From Streptomyces genisteinicus (lineage in GTDB: Bacteria; Actinomycetota; Actinomycetes; Streptomycetales; Streptomycetaceae): a DNA stretch of 64,000 bases. Below are positions 8,110 to 16,571 of this stretch, in pieces. The first letter of the stretch is position 1, and each line of letters opens with the position of its first letter. The position numbers were made by a program, and so were the translations under genes. Under the pieces are notes generated by a model that saw only the letters and a program-made list of their open reading frames with translations, did not search any database and was not told the origin of the DNA. The stretch is taken from positions 6,122,001 to 6,186,000 of the forward strand of contig NZ_CP060825.1 of NCBI RefSeq assembly GCF_014489615.1, written 5' to 3'.

Positions 8110-8544
8110 TCAGAAGTCGAAGACCACGCCGGTCGAGGCGCCCTGGAGGCACGTGTTGCCGAACACGTGCGTGTAGGAGACCCGCTTGCCGTTCCAGACC
8201 CCGTCGGCGGTGACCGTCACCGGGTCCCACTGCCGGGTGCAGCTCATCCCCGGGGCCGCCGCGGTGGCCGCTTCGAACCGGCCCTGGGTGACCCGCAGTT
8301 CGGCGCAGGCGGCGCGGGCCGCCGGGTGGGTGCCGGTGGCCGTGGGCGCGCAGCCGAGCGTGACCGCGCGCAGGACCGTGCCGTTCACGGCGTCGTCGCC
8401 CGTGGTGACGGTGAGGACCAGCGCGGAGGGCGCGTAGAGGCTCCGCGCTTCCTGGGGCGCCGCGCCGGCGCTGCCGGCCGCCGGGGCGACGGCGAGGCCG
8501 AGCGAGAGACCGGCGAGCGCGAGTCCTCTGGCGATGTACCGCAT
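8110..8544 (-). CDS. Streptomyces subtilisin inhibitor-like protease inhibitor
   Basis: Secreted SSI-family serine protease inhibitor, 144 residues including a signal peptide (about 1-29, ending AGA). The mature part shows the whole family pattern: SLYAPSALVLTV, AVTLGCAPTATGTHPAA, CAELR, the reactive loop MSCTRQWDPVTVTADGVW, and the terminal strand TGVVFDF, with four cysteines for the two conserved disulfides. In SSI the P1 residue is the second after the loop cysteine; here that is Arg (C-T-R-Q), which predicts inhibition of trypsin-like rather than subtilisin-like proteases. ATG 8544 is chosen because AAGGAG lies 8 nt upstream; a GTG at 8553 is less well placed. In streptomycetes such inhibitors control secreted proteases during development. 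Confidence 0.95.
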   Translation of the reverse strand: MRYIARGLALAGLSLGLAVAPAAGSAGAAPQEARSLYAPSALVLTVTTGDDAVNGTVLRAVTLGCAPTATGTHPAARAACAELRVTQGRFEAATAAAPGMSCTRQWDPVTVTADGVWNGKRVSYTHVFGNTCLQGASTGVVFDF

Positions 8545-8873
8545 TTCGAACACTCCTTGGGGTCGTTGTTTCGGAAATCGGACGGAGTCTTGCTCACCCG
8601 GGGCCGCCGCGTGTGCCCCGACCGCGCGATTCGGTCACCCCTTGTGACCCTCGATGGGCGGATTGTCACCGCAATCTCCGTGCTGAATCGCCGTTCAGTA
8701 GTCCGGGAAACGGCCGAAGAAAGCCCATCGCGTCATTGAGCCTGCAATTACTAGGCCAATCAATGCTTGAAGCGTTGATTGAAAGGTCTCCTGTGGTTCA
8801 CGCTGTGGTCGCTCACCCGCTGGACCGATCCGCCTCCCCGGGGTTCACTGGCAGAAGGAACCCGGAGGTGCCG
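8545..8873. promoter_or_regulatory. Divergent intergenic region with 25-bp near-palindrome
   Basis: This 329-bp region separates SSI (minus) from the PHP gene (plus) and is the most AT-rich stretch nearby. It holds a near-perfect inverted repeat at 8757-8781: arms CAATCAATGCTT (8757-8768) and AAGCGTTGATTG (8770-8781) around a single central G, 11 of 12 positions paired. Its symmetry and position suggest an operator for a dimeric repressor; the regulator is unknown. Confidence 0.5.
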
Positions 8874-9911
8874 ATGGACCCCGTCGAAGCACTGGAGCGC
8901 GTCGCGTTCCTGCTGGAACGCTCCCTCGCCGAGACCTACCGCGTCCGCGCCTTCAGGACCGCGGCCGCCCTGCTGGCCGGCCTCGGCCCCGACGAGACCG
9001 CCCGCCGCGCCGCCGCCGGCACCCTCGTGCGGATCAAGGGCGTCGGGCCGAAGACGGCCCAGGTCGCCGAGGAGGCGCTCACCGGGCGGACGCCCGCCTA
9101 CCTGCGCCGGCTGGAGGAGGAGGCCGGCGCCGAACCACTGGCGGAGGGCGGCGGCGACCTCAGGGCGGCCCTGCGCGGCGACTGCCATCTGCACTCCGAC
9201 TGGTCCGACGGCGGCAGCCCCGTCGAGGAGATGGGGCGCACGGCGGCGCTGCTGGGCCACGAGTGGGCCGTGCTCACCGACCACTCGCCCGGTCTCACCG
9301 TCGCGAACGGACTGAGCGCCGCACGGCTGCGGGAGCAACTGGAGCTGATCGAGCAGCTCAACTCCACCTGGGCGCCGTTCCGTCTGCTCACCGGGATCGA
9401 GTGCGACATCCTCCCCGACGGCTCCCTCGACCAGGACCCCGACTTGCTCGACCGGCTCGACGTCGTCGTGGTCTCGGTGCACTCCAAACTCCGCATGGAC
9501 GCGCCCGCGATGACCCGCCGCATGGTCGCGGCCGTCTCCGACCCGCGCGCGGACATCCTCGGCCACTGCACCGGCCGTCTCGTCACCGGCGGCCGCGGGA
9601 CCCGCCCGGAGTCGTCCTTCGACGCCGACGAGGTCTTCGCGGCCTGCGCCGAGCACGGCACCGCCGTCGAGATCAACTCCCGCCCGGAGCGCCGCGACCC
9701 GCCCCTGCGGCTGCTGCGCCGCGCGGTCGGCGCCGGCACGCTCTTCGCCGTCGACACCGACGCCCACGCGCCCGGACAGCTGGACTGGCAGATCATCGGC
9801 TGCGACCGCGCGGAGCGCTGCGAGGTCCCCGCGGAGCGCGTGGTCAACACCTGGACGGCCGGCGCGCTGGCCGAATGGACCCGCACCCGCCGTCCGCCCG
9901 CCGCGGCCTGA
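8874..9911 (+). CDS. PHP domain-containing phosphoesterase with helix-hairpin-helix
   Basis: A 345-residue protein made of an N-terminal region with a helix-hairpin-helix (GTLVRIKGVGPKTAQVAEEA, about residues 43-62) followed by a PHP domain (about 100-335). The PHP metal ligands are visible: DCHLHSDWSDGG, LTDHSPG, GIECDILPDGSLD, VVVSVHSK, ILGHCTG and VDTDAHAP. It resembles the C-terminal half of bacterial family X DNA polymerases without the polymerase part, so a metal-dependent phosphoesterase acting on DNA ends or nucleotides is plausible, but a histidinol-phosphatase-like role cannot be excluded. ATG 8874 has GGAGG 5 nt upstream; the in-frame upstream extension crosses the palindrome and is unlikely to be translated. 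Confidence 0.87.
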   Translation: MDPVEALERVAFLLERSLAETYRVRAFRTAAALLAGLGPDETARRAAAGTLVRIKGVGPKTAQVAEEALTGRTPAYLRRLEEEAGAEPLAEGGGDLRAALRGDCHLHSDWSDGGSPVEEMGRTAALLGHEWAVLTDHSPGLTVANGLSAARLREQLELIEQLNSTWAPFRLLTGIECDILPDGSLDQDPDLLDRLDVVVVSVHSKLRMDAPAMTRRMVAAVSDPRADILGHCTGRLVTGGRGTRPESSFDADEVFAACAEHGTAVEINSRPERRDPPLRLLRRAVGAGTLFAVDTDAHAPGQLDWQIIGCDRAERCEVPAERVVNTWTAGALAEWTRTRRPPAAA

Positions 9912-10236
9912 GCCCCGGCCGGCGCGCGGACGCACGGCTGGACGGGGGCGTCCGGGGCGACCGCGGCCCGGCAAGAAAGGCGGCGGGAAAGGCGGCGGGA
10001 AAACCGGTGGCACCCGCCGGCGGCGAGGGGCTAACGTGTGCCGCGTTGTGAGAGGGCGGCCCGGGTGCCGCCCGCGAGCCGACCAGGACCAGGAGGTGTG
10101 ACCGATGGCTGTCATGGCGACGGGCGCTGCCCGCATCCGAGAGACCGTCAATTCCACCTCCGTGGCCACCGGCTGACCACCACCGCACCGCGCCGGATCA
10201 CCGGCGCCGCCGGGGCCACCCTGTGAAGGGCACCCC
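9912..10236 (+). other. Intergenic region before rsgA
   Basis: This 325-bp stretch contains the 23-codon ORF listed separately at 10105-10176. The rest, including an alanine/lysine-rich-coding GGCGGGAAA repeat near 9980-10010, shows no gene I can support. Confidence 0.5.
10105..10176 (+). CDS. Possible 23-residue leader peptide or small protein upstream of rsgA
   Basis: A short frame starting ATG GCT GTC ATG with an excellent AGGAGG 8 nt upstream and ending in TGA, 60 bp before the rsgA start. It encodes 23 residues beginning MAVMATGAARIRETVNS, with no signal peptide or known motif. Strong SD spacing is the main support. It does not resemble the Streptomyces cysteine-type leader peptides. 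It could be a regulatory uORF for the TTG-initiated rsgA, a free small protein, or chance. Confidence 0.45.
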   Translation: MAVMATGAARIRETVNSTSVATG

Positions 10237-11346
10237 TTGAACCTCCCTGCTTCCGCAGACCCGCACCACAACCACCACTCCCTGACCGCCTACGGCTGGG
10301 ACGACGACTGGGCGGACGTGTTCGCCCCGTACGCCGACCGCGGCCTCCTGCCCGGCCGGGTCGTCCGGGTCGACCGCGGCCGCTGCGACGTCGTCACTCC
10401 GGCCGGCACCGTCCACGCCGACACCGAGTTCGTCACTCCGCACGATCCGATGCGGGTCGTGTGCACCGGCGACTGGGTCGCCGTGGACGCCGACGGCGAC
10501 CCCCGGTACGCCCGGACCGTGCTGCCCCGCAGGACCGCCTTCGTGCGGTCCACCTCCTCGCAGCGTTCCGAGGGCCAGATCCTGGCGGCCAACGTCGACC
10601 ACGCGGTGGTCTGCGTCTCGCTCGCCGTCGAACTCGACCTCGGCCGCATCGAGCGCTTCCTCGCCCTCGCCTGGGAGAGCGGCGCCACCCCGCTCGTCGT
10701 GCTCACCAAGGCGGACCTGGTGCCCGACGTCACCGGCCTGTCGTACCTGGTCCAGGACGTCGAGACCACGGCCCCCGGCGTCCAGGTGCTGCCCGTCAGC
10801 TCCGCCACCGGGGAGGGGACCGAGGTGCTCGCCGCAATCCTCTCGGGCGGTACCAGTGTGCTGCTCGGCGTCTCCGGCGCCGGAAAGTCGACCCTGGCCA
10901 ACCTGCTGCTGGGCGAGGACGCCATGGCCGTCCAGTCCACCCGGGAGGCGGACGGCAAGGGCCGGCACACCACCACCACCCGCAACCTGCTGGTCCTGCC
11001 CGGCGGGGGAGTCCTCATCGACACCCCAGGGGTGCGGGGGGTCGGCCTGTGGGACGCCGCCTCCGGTGTCGGCCAGGTCTTCTCCGAGGTGGAGGAGTTC
11101 GCCGCCCGGTGCCGGTTCCACGACTGCGCGCACGTCGCCGAGCCCGGCTGCGCGGTCCTGGCCGCCGTCGAGGACGGCACCCTGCCCGAGCGGCGGCTGG
11201 AGAGCTACCGCAAGCTGCTCCGCGAGAACCGGCGGATCGTCGCCAAGACGGACGCGCGCCTGCGCGCGGAGATGCGGCGCGACTGGAAGCTCCGCGGAGC
11301 GGAGGGCCGGGCGGCGATGGAGGCGAAGCGCGGGCGCGTGCGCTGA
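10237..11346 (+). CDS. rsgA: Ribosome small-subunit-dependent GTPase A
   Basis: RsgA (YjeQ), the circularly permuted GTPase that assists late maturation of the 30S subunit. 369 residues, slightly longer than usual. Order of parts: OB-fold (about 40-105), then the permuted G domain with G4 TKADLV (about 155), P-loop GVSGAGKST (about 209-217) and G3 DTPGVRGVG (about 261), then the zinc knuckle with C-x4-C-H-x6-C in CRFHDCAHVAEPGC (about 291). The start used is TTG 10237, the most upstream supported one; there is only a weak GGG-rich SD before it. GTPase activity stimulated by the ribosome is the known family property. Confidence 0.95.
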   Translation: MNLPASADPHHNHHSLTAYGWDDDWADVFAPYADRGLLPGRVVRVDRGRCDVVTPAGTVHADTEFVTPHDPMRVVCTGDWVAVDADGDPRYARTVLPRRTAFVRSTSSQRSEGQILAANVDHAVVCVSLAVELDLGRIERFLALAWESGATPLVVLTKADLVPDVTGLSYLVQDVETTAPGVQVLPVSSATGEGTEVLAAILSGGTSVLLGVSGAGKSTLANLLLGEDAMAVQSTREADGKGRHTTTTRNLLVLPGGGVLIDTPGVRGVGLWDAASGVGQVFSEVEEFAARCRFHDCAHVAEPGCAVLAAVEDGTLPERRLESYRKLLRENRRIVAKTDARLRAEMRRDWKLRGAEGRAAMEAKRGRVR

Positions 11347-11827
11347 GCGCCGTCGGCCCGCGTGCCGGGCACGCTGTCCCGTCTGCCGTCTGCCGTCTGC
11401 CGTCTGCCGTCTGCCGTCCGCCCCGGCCCGTCATGGGGCGGGGCGGGACGGGTCACGCCCGACCCCGGTCGAGGGCGCTGGGTGCCGGGCGCGGTCCGGC
11501 TCACCGCGTTCCGCCGTACGGGCCACGTGGCGCGTGAGCCGGGACCGTGCGCAGCCGCGCACGGTCCCGGCCCTGTGCGTGAGCTTCGCGGGGCCACCCT
11601 TCTCGCGGGGCTGCCGGGCACGGTGGCCGCAGCGTGTGCAGCCGTGCGGGGGCCCTGGCGTCGCGCAGGGGCTGTCCACCATGGCCGTCCCGCGTACGGT
11701 GACGGTCCCGGCGCACCAGCCTGCCCGGTCCCGGCGCGTCGGCAGGGACCGGGCACGGCCGCCGCCTCCGGCGCATCGGCCACGCACGGTCACGCCCCCG
11801 GCGCGTCACCGTGCCCGCCCCCGCGCG
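11347..11827. other. Intergenic region with 7-bp tandem repeat
   Basis: About 480 bp between convergent genes with no supportable gene; the frames here are compositional. At 11379-11420 there are five perfect copies of CCGTCTG followed by one variant CCGTCCG. Several CGCACGGTCC-like segments recur from about 11545 to 11815 but do not form regular units. Confidence 0.6.
11379..11420. repeat. 7-bp tandem repeat (CCGTCTG x5 plus one variant)
   Basis: Five exact head-to-tail copies of CCGTCTG and a sixth CCGTCCG. Non-coding, a likely slippage-prone microsatellite. Copy number may differ among strains. Confidence 0.9.
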
Positions 11828-12310
11828 TCAGCCGCGCACCGTCACCGCCACCCATGCCCCCACGACCAGCAGGCAGCCGAAGAGCTCCGCCAGCACGCTG
11901 GTGCCGGCCGCGCGCATCATGGCCCGTGTCGACGCCTTCGCCTGGCCGTGGCCGCCGAGGCGGCGCCGCTCGCAGAGGTAGACGCCCCCGATGAAGCCGG
12001 GTACGGCCCCCACCACCGGCAGCAGGACGAACCCGGCCAGCGCGCCCGTCCCCGCGTAGACGGCCGTGCGGCGGGTGATGCCCATCCCGCGCAGCCGCCG
12101 CGGCGGCAGCAGCCAGACCACCACCTGGTTGATCAGCAGCACGGCCGTCGCGCCCACCAGCAGCGCCCACGCCGTCCCGGTCAGCTCGTGCAGCGCCCAC
12201 CACAGCACGGCTGCCCACACCAGCCACGGCCCCGGCACACCCGGGACCAGTACCCCCAGCAGACCCAGCAGCATCACCCCGCCGACCATCAGCAGCTGCC
12301 ACACGCCCAT
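11828..12310 (-). CDS. DUF456 family membrane protein
   Basis: A 160-residue integral membrane protein of the DUF456 family. Four hydrophobic segments are seen: WQLLMVGGVMLLGLLGVLVPG, PWLVWAAVLWWALHEL, WALLVGATAVLLINQVVVWLL and, after a basic loop, ALAGFVLLPVVGAVPGFIGGVYL, with a final VLAELFGCLLVVGAWVAV helix. The PGVPGP and GFIGGVYLCE motifs are typical. Function of the family is unknown. It lies 17 bp behind the upstream regulator gene on the same strand and is probably co-transcribed with it. Confidence 0.82.
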   Translation of the reverse strand: MGVWQLLMVGGVMLLGLLGVLVPGVPGPWLVWAAVLWWALHELTGTAWALLVGATAVLLINQVVVWLLPPRRLRGMGITRRTAVYAGTGALAGFVLLPVVGAVPGFIGGVYLCERRRLGGHGQAKASTRAMMRAAGTSVLAELFGCLLVVGAWVAVTVRG

Positions 12311-12327
12311 CTGCCCAGCGTGCAGGA

Positions 12328-13329
12328 TCAGTCGCGTCCCCGCAGGTCGCGGGCGACCCAGCCCCTCGCGTAGGCGTGCCAGCCCAGCTGCAGCCGGGTC
12401 GTGACGCCGGTCAGCTCCATGAGCCCCTTGACCCGGCGCTGCACGGTGCGCAGCCCCAGGTCCAGCTGCTTGGCCACGCTTGCATCCGTCATGCCCGCGA
12501 GCAGCAGCGAGAGGATCTGGAGGTCGGTCGCGTCGGGCGCGGTGCCCCCGTCCTCGCAGACCGAGTCGCCCCCGGCGGCCAGCCGCAGCGGCAGCGCCTC
12601 CCGCCACACCGCCTCGAACAGGCCCATCAGCGACTCCAGCAGTCCGCTGGCGTGCACGACCAGAGCCGCGGGCTCCGCCCCGCGCCGGTTCAGCGGCACC
12701 ATCGCGAGCGACCGGTCGGCGACGACGAGCTTGGTGGGCACCCGGTCGGCCACCCTGACCTGCTCCTCCCGTCCGAGCGCCGCCGTCAGTTCGGTGATCC
12801 CGTCGGGCATGGTCAGCACCTCGCGCTCGACGACCACCCGATACGCGACGCCCCGCCCCGCCGCCTTCTCCTCCGCCTCGTTGTCCATGCCGCTGACCGC
12901 GATCGGTTTGCCGGTCACCAGGGCGCAGACCTCGTCGGCGGCCCCCAGCTGCAACTGCACGAACCGGTGGGTGACCGCGCTCGCCCCCGTCACCACCTCC
13001 ACCAGGTCGTGCACCGCCGGACCCGCCGACTCCGCCCGGTACTCCTCCGCCAGCAGCGCCGCGGCGAGCTCCGCCTGCTCCAGCTCGTGACGCTGCTGTG
13101 TCAGCAGCGCCCCGAGTGCCACTCCCGGCGGGGCTGCCACCCAGCGCCCGAGGCGTGCCGAGGACTGGGCGGCCAGCCCCTGCTGCTCCAGGCGGCGCAG
13201 CGCCCGCTCGGTGTCCGGCTCCGGCAGCGCCAGCCGGCGCGCGAGATCCGGGATCTCCGCCGCCCCCAGCGCGACCAGTGCGCGGTAGGCGGTCTCCTGC
13301 CGTTCGTCGAGACCTATCGCTCCCAGCAC
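12328..13329 (-). CDS. Helix-turn-helix transcriptional regulator (TrmB-like N-terminus, LuxR-type C-terminus)
   Basis: A 333-residue regulator. The N-terminal region (about 5-60) is a winged-helix reminiscent of TrmB (GLDERQETAYRALVALG, then PDLARRLALPEPDTERALRRL). A central region (about 90-240) resembles the sensor domain of this actinobacterial group. The C-terminal HTH (about 265-330) is LuxR-like: DATDLQILSLLLAGMTDASVAK and LGLRTVQRRVKGLMELTGVTTRLQLG. GTG 13329 has GGGAGGGG 5 nt upstream. Proteins of this architecture are frequent in Streptomyces and often lie near secondary-metabolism or membrane genes; targets are not known here. Confidence 0.82.
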   Translation of the reverse strand: MLGAIGLDERQETAYRALVALGAAEIPDLARRLALPEPDTERALRRLEQQGLAAQSSARLGRWVAAPPGVALGALLTQQRHELEQAELAAALLAEEYRAESAGPAVHDLVEVVTGASAVTHRFVQLQLGAADEVCALVTGKPIAVSGMDNEAEEKAAGRGVAYRVVVEREVLTMPDGITELTAALGREEQVRVADRVPTKLVVADRSLAMVPLNRRGAEPAALVVHASGLLESLMGLFEAVWREALPLRLAAGGDSVCEDGGTAPDATDLQILSLLLAGMTDASVAKQLDLGLRTVQRRVKGLMELTGVTTRLQLGWHAYARGWVARDLRGRD

Positions 13330-13514
13330 AGTGCCCCTCCCCGGACGTGCCCCTGTGGCCGCCGTGGCGGAAACCGGCCACGGCGCAAACCCGCCGCGCA
13401 ACATCATCCCTGCATCACCCGCTCCTCTGCCAATGTGGCGCCACCGCAGCACCAACAGCCTCCGGCAGTCGGGCCTTTGTACCCGTTTGCTGCCGGTTTC
13501 GGAAAGGGAGGGCG

Positions 13515-14114
13515 ATGCGTCCGGTATCGCGTACGGCACGGGAAGCGGGAGCCCTTGCCGCCCCCGGCGTCGCCGCCCTCGCCCGGGCGGCCGCCGGCGG
13601 TACCGCGCCCGCGAGGTGTGCGACGGGTGAACGCGGGCCGCGGGAGGGGGTGTTCGGGGACATCGGACGCCGGCGACGGGTGCGCAACGGCGAGGGGATA
13701 GGGCAGACTGGATACCGGACCGGGGGCTTCGAGACCCCGGCGGAGGACGGCTCGTACGAACTCTCCCCCACCCAGACGAAGATCGGACAGCCGGCCGCGG
13801 TCGGGAAGCGCTCGACACAGGCGCTGACGACCCTCGCGTCCGTCGCCCCGCGCGACGGACAGCGGATCACCCTCGGCGTCGTCGGCCGCGCGGGCCACCA
13901 GCCCGGCGCCCCGACCGTCGCGGAGCCGTCGTGCTCGCACGGCGGCGGCGCGGCACGGGCCGAGCCGGTCACGCAGCGGTCTCACGGCGCCCGGAGCGCC
14001 ACCGCGGACCGCACGGACGCGGCCTGCGGTCCGGCCGGGCCGCAGGCCGAACCGACGGACGCCCAGGGCGGATCCGTCACCCAGCTCGTGATCGGCGCAT
14101 ACGCCGTGCGCTGA
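13515..14114 (+). CDS. Doubtful hypothetical protein, possibly a degraded secreted protein
   Basis: A 199-residue frame with a good SD (GGGAGGG, 5 nt before the ATG) and a coherent middle (IGQTGYRTGGFETPAEDGSYE and QRITLGVVGRAG). The N-terminus looks like a signal peptide that has lost hydrophobicity (GALAAPGVAALARAAAGG), and the C-terminal third is irregular and charged. This mix suggests a secreted protein gene decaying by substitutions or small frameshifts, or a lineage-specific protein. I do not recognise the family. Codon bias is weaker than in neighbours. Confidence 0.4.
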   Translation: MRPVSRTAREAGALAAPGVAALARAAAGGTAPARCATGERGPREGVFGDIGRRRRVRNGEGIGQTGYRTGGFETPAEDGSYELSPTQTKIGQPAAVGKRSTQALTTLASVAPRDGQRITLGVVGRAGHQPGAPTVAEPSCSHGGGAARAEPVTQRSHGARSATADRTDAACGPAGPQAEPTDAQGGSVTQLVIGAYAVR

Positions 14115-14249
14115 TCACGACCGGTCCGCCGGGCGTCCTTCCCGTGGGGGGTTGGGCCGCCCGGCGGACCCTTTCGGCAGCCGTTTGTCGCATTGCCATT
14201 TTTCGCCGGGGACCGTTTTCCGCGGGGCCCCGCGGTGGACAATAAGGGC

Positions 14250-16517
14250 ATGAGCGAACAGGGGGAGCGGCCGCCGGCCCGGCCGAGTGCCGAGGACGAC
14301 TGGTGGGCGAAGCTCTACGACGACTCCGCCCCGGACGCGGGCCCGCCGCCCGCGCCGACGGGCGACACCCTCGACGACCGCCTGGCATCGGCCCCCGCCA
14401 CGGTGACCCGCCCCCGCGCCTGGTGGGACCCGCCTCCGGACACCCCCGGCCCGGTGGCGGGGGCGCTCGCGGAGCCCGGCCGTCCGGGCGCGCGCCCCGG
14501 TGACCCGGACGAGCCCGGTGCGTCCCCGCCGTCGGCCGGTGACCCGGACGCACCCGGCGCCGGCCGGCCGCGCGACCCGTCCCGTGCCTCCTCGCGCTCC
14601 GCGTCCCACCCGCCCGGCACGGGCGTGCCGCGGGGCGGATCGGGCCGCCCGCCGGGGGAGGCGTCGTCGGGGCCGCGGCAGGGAGCAGGGCCGGGGGAGC
14701 CGTCCGGGGGTGCCGCGGAGGCGCCGTCGGACTGGCTGAACGGCCCCTCGCGGGAAGCCTCTCCACCGTCGCGGGCGCCGGGGAATCCGTCCCGCCCCGG
14801 TGCGGAGTGGCCGGGCGGCGGAGCGAACAGGCCGGCGCCCGGCTCACCCTGGTCGCCCGCCGACGCGGGCGGGAGCGGACCGGAGCCCGGTCCGGCCGGA
14901 AGTCCGGCGACGGCACCGTCCCCGGGCCGGCCCGAGGCCGGACGATCGCCCGACCTGCGATCGCCGGACGTGCACGGTCCGGAGCCGGTAACACGGGGTG
15001 TGAACGGTCCGGAGCCGGTCATGCCGGACGTGCCCGGGCCGCAGCCGGTGACACCGGGTGTGCCCGGTCCGGAGCCGGTCACGCCGGACGCGCCCGGGCC
15101 GGCGGGGGCCGCGGGCGGCCCTCCCGTGCAGGCGCCCCCGCCGTGGAGAGCCGCGCGGTCGGTGTGGGAGCCGGTGCCCCCGCCCTGGCTGCCCCCGGAG
15201 ACCGCCCCCGACCAGCCGCTGCGCGGCACACCACCCCCGGCGGCGGAAGCACCCCTCTCCACTTCCCGCCCGGTCTCGCCTGCCGCGCCCGCGGCCGCCC
15301 CGCCCTCCGGGGATGCGGTGCCGCCCGCGGCGCCCGGAACTGCCGTCGCCCCGCCCGCGGCCGACCCCGTTCCGGCCCTCGGGAGCGCGGCCCCCGCCGC
15401 GACGCCGGGTGCCCCGCGGGCCGGGGCCGGCGATCCGCCCGCAGCCCCACCCCACACCACCGCCCCCGGCGTGCGGGCAGTGCCGGCCGCGCGGTCCGCC
15501 CCCGGCGGCCCTGCGGCCGATCCGCGCACCGCGGGCGCCCGGCCCGTCGTCGGGCACGTGGGCGGCGGGCCGCCCACCTACGAGTCCGAGCCCACCGCCC
15601 TGCCGGCGGCCGACGCCCTGGATCTCGACCGGCTCGTGGCCGACACCGTGGTCGACGGCGCCCGGTACGGGACGTACACCCTGCGGGCCGCGTCGGTGCG
15701 CGGCGACTCGGCGCGGTTCCGGGGCGAGCCGCGCAGCGACGCGCTGCTCACGGCCCGCTTCGGCTCCGGCCACGACGCGCTCGTGCTGGTGGCCGTCGCG
15801 GGCGGCAGCCGGCACGCCGAGTACGCCCATCTCGCCGCGGGCGACGCCTGCCGCTGGATCGGGACGGCCGTCGGCCGCAGCCACGCCCGCCTCGGCGACG
15901 ACATAAGGGCCGGCCGCCGGGGCGACCTGCGCTCGGGGCTGCACCGGCTCACCGACCGCACCCTGGGCCGGCTGCGGGCGCGGGCGGCCGAACTCGGCGT
16001 CGGGCCGGAGGAGTACGCCGCCGGGCTGCGCTGCCTGCTGCTGTCCGCCGACCCCGAGTGCCGCACCCGGGTCTTCTTCGGTGTCGGTCCGGGCGGGTTG
16101 TTCCGGCTGCGGGACGGGGCCTGGCAGGACCTCGAACCGCTGGTGCGGGACACCGCGCCGGCCGGCGGGCCCGTCGTCGGCTACGGCTCCGCCCCGCCCG
16201 AGGCGGGCCCGGAGGGCGACCGGTTCACCATGGACCTGAGCATCGCCACCCGGCCGCCCCTGATCGAGGAGCCCGTCCCGCCGCCCGCCGACCCGTTCCG
16301 CTTCCGCGCCTCGGTGGCCCGTCCGGGTGACACCCTGCTGCTGTGCAGCAGCGGCCTCGCCGAGCCGCTGCGCGGCGAGCCGGCGCTCGCCGGCGAACTG
16401 GCCGCGCGCTGGCAGGGGGCGGACGCCCCGGGCATGGCGGAGTTCCTCGCGGACACCCAGGTCCGGGTCAAGGGCTACGCGGACGACCGTACGGCGGTGG
16501 CCGTCTGGGAGGCGTGA
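14250..16517 (+). CDS. PP2C-like protein with long disordered N-terminus
   Basis: A 755-residue protein. Residues 1 to about 440 are Pro/Gly/Ala-rich and predicted disordered, with a short conserved start (DDWWAKLYDD) and four 10-residue repeats (V-x-GPxPVxxx) encoded at 14970-15089. The C-terminal part (about 445-755) matches the PP2C_2-type phosphatase fold: YRGxx-like GARYGTYTLRAASVRGDS, DALVLVAVAGGS, GDTLLLCSSGLAEPL and the terminal DDRTAVAVWEA. Several canonical metal-binding aspartates are not obvious (for example no clear DGMGG), so it may be a pseudophosphatase or phosphoprotein-binding domain. The ATG at 14250 follows GACAAT by 6 nt, another leaderless candidate. It may act with serine/threonine kinases elsewhere. 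Confidence 0.78.
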   Translation: MSEQGERPPARPSAEDDWWAKLYDDSAPDAGPPPAPTGDTLDDRLASAPATVTRPRAWWDPPPDTPGPVAGALAEPGRPGARPGDPDEPGASPPSAGDPDAPGAGRPRDPSRASSRSASHPPGTGVPRGGSGRPPGEASSGPRQGAGPGEPSGGAAEAPSDWLNGPSREASPPSRAPGNPSRPGAEWPGGGANRPAPGSPWSPADAGGSGPEPGPAGSPATAPSPGRPEAGRSPDLRSPDVHGPEPVTRGVNGPEPVMPDVPGPQPVTPGVPGPEPVTPDAPGPAGAAGGPPVQAPPPWRAARSVWEPVPPPWLPPETAPDQPLRGTPPPAAEAPLSTSRPVSPAAPAAAPPSGDAVPPAAPGTAVAPPAADPVPALGSAAPAATPGAPRAGAGDPPAAPPHTTAPGVRAVPAARSAPGGPAADPRTAGARPVVGHVGGGPPTYESEPTALPAADALDLDRLVADTVVDGARYGTYTLRAASVRGDSARFRGEPRSDALLTARFGSGHDALVLVAVAGGSRHAEYAHLAAGDACRWIGTAVGRSHARLGDDIRAGRRGDLRSGLHRLTDRTLGRLRARAAELGVGPEEYAAGLRCLLLSADPECRTRVFFGVGPGGLFRLRDGAWQDLEPLVRDTAPAGGPVVGYGSAPPEAGPEGDRFTMDLSIATRPPLIEEPVPPPADPFRFRASVARPGDTLLLCSSGLAEPLRGEPALAGELAARWQGADAPGMAEFLADTQVRVKGYADDRTAVAVWEA
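14970..15089 (+). repeat. 30-bp coding tandem repeat (4 units)
   Basis: Four in-frame 30-bp units inside the PP2C-like gene, encoding decapeptides VHGPEPVTRG, VNGPEPVMPD, VPGPQPVTPG and VPGPEPVTPD. Units alternate G and D at the end, suggesting a 60-bp duplication of a 30-bp unit. Confidence 0.85.
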
Positions 16518-16571
16518 CACGCGGGCCCGTGGGTTGATGGACCGAGGTCCACGAGAAAGGGCGCGCATCCC

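Noticed and set aside
10105..10176. Cysteine-type leader peptide of Streptomyces
   Set aside because: The small ORF lacks the typical Arg-Leu-His and terminal Cys-Arg pattern and is not followed by sulfur genes.
11379..11420. Regulatory repeat or CRISPR
   Set aside because: Short 7-bp microsatellite between convergent genes, no spacers.
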